From: an uncultured Collinsella sp.
GTDB taxonomy: Bacteria > Actinomycetota > Coriobacteriia > Coriobacteriales > Coriobacteriaceae
Direction of reading: 5' to 3'
Length of the DNA: 28,035 nucleotides
Assembly (NCBI GenBank): GCA_902478985.1
Contig: CABSNH010000006.1
Coordinates: 1 to 28,035 of the forward strand
Position 1 is the first letter of the stretch; the number at the start of each line of letters is the position of its first letter. Below, in pieces: positions 14,222 through 20,483 of the stretch. The notes under the pieces were generated by a model, which saw only the letters and a program-made list of their open reading frames with translations, was not told the origin of the DNA and did not search any database. Both the position numbers and the translations under genes were made by a program.

Positions 14222-15475
14222 ATGAAAAGACGCGAACATACATACGGTTATGAAGATGCTGCGGGCGTCACGCCGCCGCCCTGGACGGGACCGGCGGTGG
14301 GCCTCATGGATCTCGATGCGTTTTTTGCGAGCGTGGAGATGCTCGATCATCCCGAGTGGCGCGGCAAGCCGCTCATCGTGGGCGGCGATGCCGATTCCCG
14401 CGGCGTCGTGTCCACCTGCTCATACGAGGCACGTCGCTTTGGCGTGCACTCTGCCATGCCCTCGGCCGAGGCACGGCGCCTCTGTCCGCAGGCCATTTGG
14501 ACGCATGGGCATTTCGATCGCTACCACGAGGTCAGCGCTCAGGTCATGGCGATTCTCGCCGACGAGACCCCGCGCGTTGAGCGCGTATCCATCGACGAGG
14601 CCTTTATCGACATCACGCCAGGTCGCTTTGCACCCGAGGACCCGCTGCTGGTTGCACGGCGCATCAGTGATCGTGTGGCGGCGCTGGGGGTGACCTGCTC
14701 CATTGGCGTGGGCTGTAACAAGACGGTCGCAAAGATCGCAAGCGAGCGGGACAAGCCATTTGGGCTGACCATCGTGCGCCCTGGAACCGAGCAGCGCTTT
14801 TTGGCAGCGCTGCCGGTATCTGCCATGAGCGGCATCGGGCGCTCGGCAGAAGAGCGACTGCGCCGCATGCGCATCTACACGCTCGGCGAGCTATCCCGCG
14901 CACCGAAATCCACCTTGGCCTCTATTTTTGGCATCAACGGCGAACGCATGCGCCAGCGTGCGCTGGGACTCGAACTCTCCGAAGTCACGAGCCTCGATGA
15001 AGAGCGCGAGGTCAAGTCGGTCAGCAATGAACGCACCTTTGCGAAAGATTTAACTGAGCGTGGGGACATCGAAGCGGCGATTGCGCTATTGGGAGAGTCA
15101 GTGGGACGCCGTCTGCGCCGTCAGGGACTAACGGGCGCCACGGTGACGCTCAAACTCAAGTATTCGTATGGAAGCGGTCGCTCGGCACAGCGCCGGCTGC
15201 CCCATCCGACCGACGATGAGAACATCTTCGTGGCAGTGGCGCTCGAACTGCTCGACAACATCTGGCAGGAAGGGATGCATGTGCGCCTGGCGGGCGTCGG
15301 CATGAGCGACTTCGACCATCAGGGCGGTATCCAGACCGACCTGTTCTGCGAAATCGACGACCGCGGAGCCCAATCCAGCGACCGTCGCGACCTCTCGGTC
15401 GCCATCGACGCCGTCCGAGACAAGTTCGGCGACACCGCTCTCTCCTTCGGCCGCCAATCCCGCTTCAACGATTAG
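14222..15475 (+). CDS. dinB: Y-family DNA polymerase IV
   Basis: DNA polymerase IV carries out translesion synthesis at damaged bases. It is the only plus-strand gene. The 417-residue protein shows VGLMDLDAFFASVE with catalytic D30 and the steric-gate aromatic pair, SYEARRFGVHSAMP, SIDEAFIDIT with D125/E126, GVTCSIGVGCNKTVAKIASE, a helix-hairpin-helix region (SAMSGIGRSAEERL) and a little-finger domain. IQTDLF near the C-terminus fits a QxxLF sliding-clamp motif. The chosen ATG has no Shine-Dalgarno but a -10 element six bases upstream. The ATG of MDLDAFF at codon 29 would remove the first beta strand and is less likely. No clear LexA box is seen. The gene ends facing rsfS, and the terminator between them suits the minus strand. 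Confidence 0.96.
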   Translation: MKRREHTYGYEDAAGVTPPPWTGPAVGLMDLDAFFASVEMLDHPEWRGKPLIVGGDADSRGVVSTCSYEARRFGVHSAMPSAEARRLCPQAIWTHGHFDRYHEVSAQVMAILADETPRVERVSIDEAFIDITPGRFAPEDPLLVARRISDRVAALGVTCSIGVGCNKTVAKIASERDKPFGLTIVRPGTEQRFLAALPVSAMSGIGRSAEERLRRMRIYTLGELSRAPKSTLASIFGINGERMRQRALGLELSEVTSLDEEREVKSVSNERTFAKDLTERGDIEAAIALLGESVGRRLRRQGLTGATVTLKLKYSYGSGRSAQRRLPHPTDDENIFVAVALELLDNIWQEGMHVRLAGVGMSDFDHQGGIQTDLFCEIDDRGAQSSDRRDLSVAIDAVRDKFGDTALSFGRQSRFND

Positions 15476-15485
15476 TCCCTATGGC

Positions 15486-15526
15486 AAAAAGAAAACCGGG
15501 CAGCTGCAAGTAGTGCAACTGCCCGG
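15486..15526 (-). terminator. Intrinsic terminator of the rplU-to-rsfS block
   Basis: The minus-strand transcript has a 13-bp stem (one G-U pair), arms CCGGGCAGTTGCA and TGCAGCTGCCCGG, with a 5-base loop, followed by TTTTCTTTTT. The stem occupies 15496-15526. On the plus strand one pair is lost and no U run follows, so it is mainly a minus-strand terminator; dinB has no clear one of its own. Confidence 0.92.
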
Positions 15527-15570
15527 CATACGGCAGAGGGTAGCTAAAAAGCCCCGTCCCAAATGAGCTA

Positions 15571-16026
15571 CTAGAGGAAGTCGAGGGGAAGCTGGGGGGC
15601 GTCGCCCCAGAGCTTTTCGAGGCGGTAGAACTCGCGCGCCTCGGGAGTGAAGACGTGGACGACAACCGAACCGTAGTCCATGAGCATCCAGGTCTTCTGC
15701 TCGCGGCCCTCGATGGAAAACGGGTGCTCGCCGCAAGCCTCGGCGACCTTCTCCTCAATCTCGTCGACAATCGAATCGACCTGGCGGTTGTTGGTGCCGG
15801 TAGCGAGAACAAAGTAGTCGCACACATCAGAAAGCTCAGTCAGGTCGAGCACCTGAACGTCCTCGCCTTTCTTGTCGTAGGCCGCCTGCGCGGCGGCGCG
15901 GGCGACATCCTCGGCGGCGACACCGCTCGCGGACAGCGAGGCGGCAGTGCGGTCGGACGTGGCAGCGAAACTCTTGTGCTCCACACCTTCAAGAATCTGC
16001 TCGTCGGTCATGGTCTCGTCGGCCAT
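15571..16026 (-). CDS. rsfS: Ribosomal silencing factor RsfS
   Basis: RsfS binds uL14 on the 50S subunit and blocks subunit joining when nutrients are low. The core (about residues 40-151) shows AAYDKKGEDVQVLDLTELS, DYFVLATGTNNRQVDSIVDE, EGREQKTWMLMDYGSVVVHV (20 residues) and FYRLEKLWGDAPQL, all typical. The first ~40 residues are an extra Ser/Ala-rich segment not found in the usual 105-120 residue proteins. AAAGAGG six bases before the ATG supports this long start, and an internal ATG at codon 6 changes little. It follows yqeK by 27 bases and is the last gene before the strong terminator. The nadD-yqeK-rsfS order is widely conserved. Confidence 0.96.
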   Translation of the reverse strand: MADETMTDEQILEGVEHKSFAATSDRTAASLSASGVAAEDVARAAAQAAYDKKGEDVQVLDLTELSDVCDYFVLATGTNNRQVDSIVDEIEEKVAEACGEHPFSIEGREQKTWMLMDYGSVVVHVFTPEAREFYRLEKLWGDAPQLPLDFL

Positions 16027-16053
16027 GGAATACCTCTTTCTAGACAGCCCGAG

Positions 16054-16662
16054 CTAGCGCAGCTGGGCGTAATGGTTGTAAATCGTAATAGCCGTGGGAT
16101 AAAGATAACGCCCGGTCTGGATCACATAGACCAGACCCTGCGCAAAACAGGAGAAGAACAACTCGTCGAGCGAGGACTTCCCCACCATCTTGCGCAGCGC
16201 ATGGGCATAATCACCGTGGCGGTTGGGTTCGATGGCATCGGCCACAAAGACCACCATATCGAGCGGCGTCATGTCGCAAGCGCCCACGGTGTGACGGTCG
16301 ACAGCCTGAAAGACCGCCGGCGACAGCTCGGGAAAAAGCTGCGGAAGCTCATAGGCGGCAACCGGGCCATGCAAAAGCGGCGTCGCGGCAGACGGAGAGC
16401 CGGCAATCTTAATGCCGTAATGCAGAGCGCGCGTGACCAGCTCGTCGTCGGAGAGCACCTTGTCCCAGTCATGGATCAGGCCAGCGGCAGCGGCATCAAA
16501 GCGGTTGACACCGTACACCTCGGCTAGGTGCAACGCAGTCTCGGCAACCCCGAGCGAATGCACGTAGCGCTTACGCTTATCCTTCATGCGCACATCGAGC
16601 AACTCGTGGATGCGCGTCAAGAGCGCGCGCTCGTCGCCCTCAAACTGATCTTCTACCGACAA
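16054..16662 (-). CDS. yqeK: YqeK family HD-domain Ap4A hydrolase
   Basis: YqeK proteins are HD-domain phosphohydrolases that split diadenosine tetraphosphate symmetrically into two ADP. The 202-residue protein shows RYVHSLGVAETALHLAEVYG with the first metal-binding His, LIHDWDK carrying the HD pair, LLHGPVAAYEL and VDRHTVG further His residues, and FVADAIEPNR with a conserved Asp. The start is TTG with GGGGGAG about four to five bases upstream. It follows nadD by 12 bases. In many Firmicutes the two are adjacent too, which links nucleotide-alarmone breakdown with NAD synthesis by context only. Confidence 0.93.
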   Translation of the reverse strand: MSVEDQFEGDERALLTRIHELLDVRMKDKRKRYVHSLGVAETALHLAEVYGVNRFDAAAAGLIHDWDKVLSDDELVTRALHYGIKIAGSPSAATPLLHGPVAAYELPQLFPELSPAVFQAVDRHTVGACDMTPLDMVVFVADAIEPNRHGDYAHALRKMVGKSSLDELFFSCFAQGLVYVIQTGRYLYPTAITIYNHYAQLR

Positions 16663-16674
16663 CGTTCTCCCCCA

Positions 16675-17352
16675 TCAATCAAAATCGTCTTGCCCAAGAT
16701 CGGCATACAGGCCGCGTTTCCGGATATAGCCGAGCACGGACTCGCTCGTAAGATAGCGCACGCTCATGCCGCGAGCAACCCGCTTGCGAATGTTGGTCGA
16801 GCTAATCGCCAGCGCCGGAATCTGAATATAGCGCACGTCGAATGGCAGCCCCGATTCCTTAATCCGCGCCCGGGCCGTATCGATGTCAAAGCCGGGACGT
16901 GTCGCAGCAATGAAGGTCGCCAGTTCGGCAATCTCATTAGCATTGTGCCAGGTCACAATATCGATAATCGCATCGGCGCCCGTAATAAAGTAAAGCTTCA
17001 CCTGTGGCGGGTAAAACTCGCGAAGGGCACGCAGCGTATCGGCTGTGTAGGTGACACCGGCACGATCGATCTCAAAGCGGCTTGCCAAAAAGGCCGGGTT
17101 CGCCGCTGTCGCGAGGACCGTCATGGCATAACGGTCCTCGGCCGGCGTCACCGGTTTGTCGAGTTTAAAGGCAGGCGAGCCCGCCGGCATAAAGAGCACG
17201 GCGTCCAAGTCGAGGGACTCACGTGCCTGCTCGGCGGTCACCAGGTGACCGTAATGGATGGGGTCAAAGGTACCGCCCATAATGCCGAGCCTAAACTCCT
17301 GCCCGTCCTCTATGGGAAGCTCGGGCAGACCGATTCCACCGCGCAGTGACAT
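16675..17352 (-). CDS. nadD: Nicotinate-nucleotide adenylyltransferase
   Basis: NadD transfers AMP from ATP to nicotinate mononucleotide, giving deamido-NAD in NAD synthesis. The 225-residue protein carries the nucleotidyltransferase signature GIMGGTFDPIHYGHL (about 23-37), TADTLRALREFYP, FITGADAIIDIVTWHN and the C-terminal ISSTNIRKRV motif. About 20 residues precede the first strand, an N-terminal extension. The ATG lies three bases after the obg stop, with GGAGGG about 11 bases upstream inside obg, a rather long spacing. The junction GAGTAAGCCATG closely resembles the glyQ-glyS junction. Confidence 0.97.
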   Translation of the reverse strand: MSLRGGIGLPELPIEDGQEFRLGIMGGTFDPIHYGHLVTAEQARESLDLDAVLFMPAGSPAFKLDKPVTPAEDRYAMTVLATAANPAFLASRFEIDRAGVTYTADTLRALREFYPPQVKLYFITGADAIIDIVTWHNANEIAELATFIAATRPGFDIDTARARIKESGLPFDVRYIQIPALAISSTNIRKRVARGMSVRYLTSESVLGYIRKRGLYADLGQDDFD

Positions 17353-17355
17353 GGC

Positions 17356-18852
17356 TTACTCGCCCTCCGGGGTCTCGACGTCTTCCGCAGCAACAGCGTC
17401 ATCGGTACCGTCAATGGCATCCACCGCGTCGACAGCCTCCAAGCTATCGTCCGCGACATCCTCGACATCAACGACCTCGACGGCGACGTCCTCGCTACCG
17501 TCCTCAAGCTCGTCCTCGAACTCCGAGAAGTCCTCGGCGCCCTCAAAGTCAAAGGCGCGCTGGCAAATGCGAACCTCGTCGCCCGCACGGCAGCCGGCCT
17601 TCTCGAGCGCGTCGTCGACACCCATGCGCGCAAACTTGTGCTGCAGGTAGATGACAGCTTCCTCGTTTTCCCAGTCGGTCTGGATGACCATGCGCTCAAT
17701 CGCGCGACCAACCACACGGAAGGCATGAGGCTCTTCCCGGACAATGCGGAACCGCTTCTCGCGCTGCAGACGGCGGCGCTCCCACTCCTCATCGCGCAGA
17801 TCGACCGGCTCATCAGCAACCGCCAGCTCGGCGCGAAGCTTAGCCACCCGCTCGCCCACGGCAAGCATCAGCGTGTTGAGACCGGCACCCGTCACGGCAG
17901 ACACGGCAAAGAACATATGGCCATCGTCGAGCGCCGCACGCTTAAGGTCGGCAATCTTGTCGGCCGTGCCCGGTGCATCGCACTTGTTAGCGACAACGAT
18001 CTGCGGGCGCTCCGAGAGCTCTGCGCCATACTGCTCGAGCTCACGGTTAATAATGCGATAGTCCTCGACCGGATCGCGATCCTCAAACCCGCCCGTCATA
18101 TCAACGACATGCATGATCAGGGCCGTGCGCTCAATGTGGCGCAGGAACTGATGGCCCAGGCCCTTGCCCTCGCTCGCGCCCTCGATGAGACCGGGAACGT
18201 CGGCAACGACGTAAGAATATTCGCCGGCACGCACCATGCCCAGATTGGGCACGAGCGTGGTAAACGGGTAGTCAGCGATCTTGGGGCGGGCGGCACTCAT
18301 GCGCGCAATGAGGGAAGACTTACCCACCGAGGGAAAGCCCACGAGCGCGGCATCGGCCATAAGCTTCATCTCGAGCTCGATCCAATGCTCCTCGGCCGGC
18401 TCACCGAGCTGGGCAAAAGCCGGAGCGCGACGCACCGACGTCACAAAGTGGGTATTGCCCAGACCGCCGGCGCCACCGGGCGCCACGACGACGCGTTCAC
18501 CGTCGTGCACCAAATCGGCAATCTCGAACATCGGGGTCTGCGTCTCGGGATCGAGCTCGCGTACCACGGTGCCCATGGGGACCTTGAGAATTAGGTCCTC
18601 GCCGCTCTTGCCATTGCGACGAGCGCCCTGGCCATGCGTGCCGCGCTCGGCACGGAAGTGATGCTTAAAGCGGTAATCGATCAGCGAAGACAGCTGAGCA
18701 TCGGCCTGGATGACGACATTGCCGCCACGACCGCCGTCGCCGCCATCGGGGCCACCCTTGGGGACAAATGCCTCGCGCCTAAACGACATGCATCCGGCAC
18801 CGCCGTCGCCGCCGCAAACGTTAATGCGGCTGATATCGGTGAACTGTGACAA
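17356..18852 (-). CDS. obg: Obg/CgtA GTPase
   Basis: Obg is an essential ribosome-associated GTPase involved in 50S assembly and stress signalling. The 498-residue protein has a glycine-rich Obg fold at about 1-165 (GGDGGAGC, GGPDGGDGGRGGNV), a G domain with G1 GFPSVGKSS (172-180), DVPGLIEGA (218-226) and NKCD (289-292), and an OCT domain at about 365-437. It then has a ~60-residue, highly acidic tail (439-498) rich in Asp, Glu and Ala/Val. The start is TTG, with GGAGG eight bases upstream; no ATG fits the conserved SQFTDISRINVCGG start. The U run of the rpmA terminator ends three bases before this GGAGG, so no promoter can fit between them. obg, nadD, yqeK and rsfS thus appear to depend on read-through. 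Confidence 0.97.
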   Translation of the reverse strand: MSQFTDISRINVCGGDGGAGCMSFRREAFVPKGGPDGGDGGRGGNVVIQADAQLSSLIDYRFKHHFRAERGTHGQGARRNGKSGEDLILKVPMGTVVRELDPETQTPMFEIADLVHDGERVVVAPGGAGGLGNTHFVTSVRRAPAFAQLGEPAEEHWIELEMKLMADAALVGFPSVGKSSLIARMSAARPKIADYPFTTLVPNLGMVRAGEYSYVVADVPGLIEGASEGKGLGHQFLRHIERTALIMHVVDMTGGFEDRDPVEDYRIINRELEQYGAELSERPQIVVANKCDAPGTADKIADLKRAALDDGHMFFAVSAVTGAGLNTLMLAVGERVAKLRAELAVADEPVDLRDEEWERRRLQREKRFRIVREEPHAFRVVGRAIERMVIQTDWENEEAVIYLQHKFARMGVDDALEKAGCRAGDEVRICQRAFDFEGAEDFSEFEDELEDGSEDVAVEVVDVEDVADDSLEAVDAVDAIDGTDDAVAAEDVETPEGE

Positions 18853-18868
18853 CAGAATCGCCTCCTAC

Positions 18869-18912
18869 AAAAAAGAGGGAGACCCTTGAATCCTAAAACT
18901 CAAGTGCCTCCC
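18869..18912 (-). terminator. Intrinsic terminator between rpmA and obg
   Basis: The minus-strand transcript forms a 13-position stem (arms 18900-18912 and 18877-18889) with one A-G mismatch and one G-U pair, a 10-base loop, and a run of six U (18869-18874). The U run ends three bases from the obg GGAGG. The palindrome CACATATGTG at 18911-18920 abuts its 5' side. Confidence 0.8.
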
Positions 18913-18937
18913 ACATATGTGCTCTATGAAGGGTGAA

Positions 18938-19195
18938 TTACGCGTTCGCGAGCGGGCGTACGCTGACCCTGTGCTTGATACCCTTGTGGAACTCAACGGT
19001 ACCGTCGACCAGCGCGAACAGCGTGTCGTCCTTGCCACGGCCAACGTTCGCACCCGGATGGATGTGCGTGCCGTGCTGACGGACGAGAATCGTGCCCGTG
19101 GTTACCGTCTGGCCGGCGAAGCGCTTCGTGCCAAGGCGCTGACCGCGGGAGTCACGGCCATTACGGGAGGAACCGAGTCCTTTTTTGTGTGCCAT
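18938..19195 (-). CDS. rpmA: 50S ribosomal protein bL27
   Basis: bL27 reaches toward the peptidyl-transferase centre through its N-terminus. The 85-residue product starts directly with MAHKKGLGSSRNGRDSRGQR (20 residues) and continues LGTKRFAGQ, TTGTILVRQHGTHIHPG and GRGKDDTLFALVDG. It has no N-terminal extension of the kind that the protease Prp removes in Firmicutes, and no prp gene lies between rplU and rpmA. The Shine-Dalgarno is weak (AGTAGG about nine bases upstream). It follows rplU by 33 bases and is followed by an intrinsic terminator. Confidence 0.98.
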   Translation of the reverse strand: MAHKKGLGSSRNGRDSRGQRLGTKRFAGQTVTTGTILVRQHGTHIHPGANVGRGKDDTLFALVDGTVEFHKGIKHRVSVRPLANA

Positions 19196-19228
19196 TGTGT
19201 ATACCTACTCTTTCGTTACGAGTGTAAT

Positions 19229-19603
19229 CTACTCGGCGACGGGAGCCTCGGCAACAGCCTCAGCCTCTGCCTTGACAGCCTTCTTGGCGCGGGAGGTAGC
19301 CTGAACCTTCACGATCTTCAGCTTGGTGAGCTGCTGACGGTGACCCTTCAGACGACGATAGCGCTTACGCTTCTGGAACTTGAAGACCAGCTGCTTCTCG
19401 CCCTTGAACTGCTCAACGATCTGAGCGGTAACCTTGGCCTTGGCCAGCTTGTCGGGATCGGTGACGATCTTCTTACCATCGTTGAGGAAGAGAACCGGCA
19501 GGGTGATCTTGTCGCCCTCATTGCCCTCAATCTTCTCGACGGTGATGACATCGTCGGTGGCGACCTTGTACTGCTTGCCGCCCGTGTTAACGATTGCGTA
19601 CAT
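19229..19603 (-). CDS. rplU: 50S ribosomal protein bL21
   Basis: bL21 is a 50S assembly protein that binds 23S rRNA. The 124-residue product shows YAIVNTGGKQYKV at the N-terminus, DKITLPVLFLNDGKK, FKFQKRKRYRRLKGHRQQLT and the conserved KIVKVQA end. It then has an extra ~17-residue Ala/Val/Glu-rich tail. The ATG at 19603 gives the conserved MYAIV start, with GAAGGG about 10 bases upstream; a TTG or ATG further upstream would add leader residues and is not supported. It is the first gene behind a good promoter at 19646-19674. Confidence 0.98.
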   Translation of the reverse strand: MYAIVNTGGKQYKVATDDVITVEKIEGNEGDKITLPVLFLNDGKKIVTDPDKLAKAKVTAQIVEQFKGEKQLVFKFQKRKRYRRLKGHRQQLTKLKIVKVQATSRAKKAVKAEAEAVAEAPVAE

Positions 19604-19645
19604 GTTTACTTGCCCTTCATGCATCAGTTAGTGCAACAGCCGAAT

Positions 19646-19674
19646 ATAGTAGCAGGCGATAATACCCCCGTCAA
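19646..19674 (-). promoter_or_regulatory. Predicted promoter of rplU-rpmA
   Basis: On the minus strand, TTGACG (19669-19674), a 17-base spacer and TACTAT (19646-19651), one of the best promoter matches in the window. The -35 hexamer contains the TGA stop codon of the upstream DUF2344 gene. The predicted leader before rplU is about 35-40 bases. Confidence 0.75.
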
Positions 19675-20483
19675 CGAGTATGTGGAGCAAATCCACAAGT
19701 TCGCACAGGTATGGGGCTGACGAGTCGGCCCTCGTCGTCCTCGCATGCTTGATTCTGACGCTCGACATCGTAGGAGCAGATGGTCACGAGGTCTTGCATA
19801 CCGGTGGACACAATAGGTGCATCGACGCCCGGGGTCAAGCCCTGCAACAAAACATCAGCAGCAGAAAGCAAAATCTCCGGACGCATGGATCCCTCGTTGT
19901 CGGCGTGGGTGTCGAGCATGAGCACCAGATGGTCCGGACGCTCCCCCGCCGTGAGCTCATAGCCCACCAGTGTGTGGTCAAGGTCTAGGCGCTTGCTCTT
20001 CTTACCGCGTGCGTAGTCGATGCCGTGGCCTGCACGCAACGTGTCGATTGCGGCTCGCACCTCATCGGAGCTCACGGGTGCCTCGGGGTCCAGGTGCAAG
20101 TCGATGCGGTACGACAAACGCGTAAGCTGAGCCGTGAGCGCCGGCGTGCGCACGTCGATGTAGGCGGCCTCGATGGGCGCCAGATCGGCCGGAGACGCTG
20201 CGGCCAGGCGCTCAAAGGCCTCGTCGAGCGCGACGAACTCGGTCATAAACAGGTCATACCACTCGCAGGTCGACGACGTGCCGACGGGCAGCGCCGAGGA
20301 GAAACCTACGCGCATATGCGGAGAGAAGCCCTGCGTGACGGCATAAGGCAGGCCCGCGCGGCGCACGATACGCTCAATGGTATGAATCAGTTCCAGGTGG
20401 CCAAGGTACTTAAGGCGATCGCGCTTGCCGTAGCGAACGCGCAGCCTAAAGAGCGTGGGGTTGTCGGTCAAGCGCTCACTCAT
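19671..20483 (-). CDS. DUF2344 (TIGR03936) protein, radical-SAM partner
   Basis: This 270-residue protein belongs to the DUF2344/TIGR03936 family of unknown function, often adjacent or fused to a radical-SAM protein of the type found next door. Diagnostic sequence at the N-terminus is LRVRYGKRDRLKYLGHLEL, followed by RAGLPYAVTQGFSPHMRVGF and ALPVGTSS. The C-terminal half is less conserved, and the last ~25 residues contain acidic sequence and a cysteine. Its ATG overlaps the radical-SAM stop by four bases (ATGA), indicating tight coupling, and its stop overlaps the -35 of the rplU promoter. In many Gram-positive genomes this pair precedes an RNase G/E gene and rplU; no rng is present here. 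A role in RNA or ribosome metabolism is only suggested by context. Confidence 0.9.
   Translation of the reverse strand: MSERLTDNPTLFRLRVRYGKRDRLKYLGHLELIHTIERIVRRAGLPYAVTQGFSPHMRVGFSSALPVGTSSTCEWYDLFMTEFVALDEAFERLAAASPADLAPIEAAYIDVRTPALTAQLTRLSYRIDLHLDPEAPVSSDEVRAAIDTLRAGHGIDYARGKKSKRLDLDHTLVGYELTAGERPDHLVLMLDTHADNEGSMRPEILLSAADVLLQGLTPGVDAPIVSTGMQDLVTICSYDVERQNQACEDDEGRLVSPIPVRTCGFAPHTR

Noticed and set aside
14160..14240. LexA/SOS box upstream of dinB
   Set aside because: I found no GAAC-N4-GTTC type palindrome near the promoter; GAACATACATAC in the coding start is not symmetrical.
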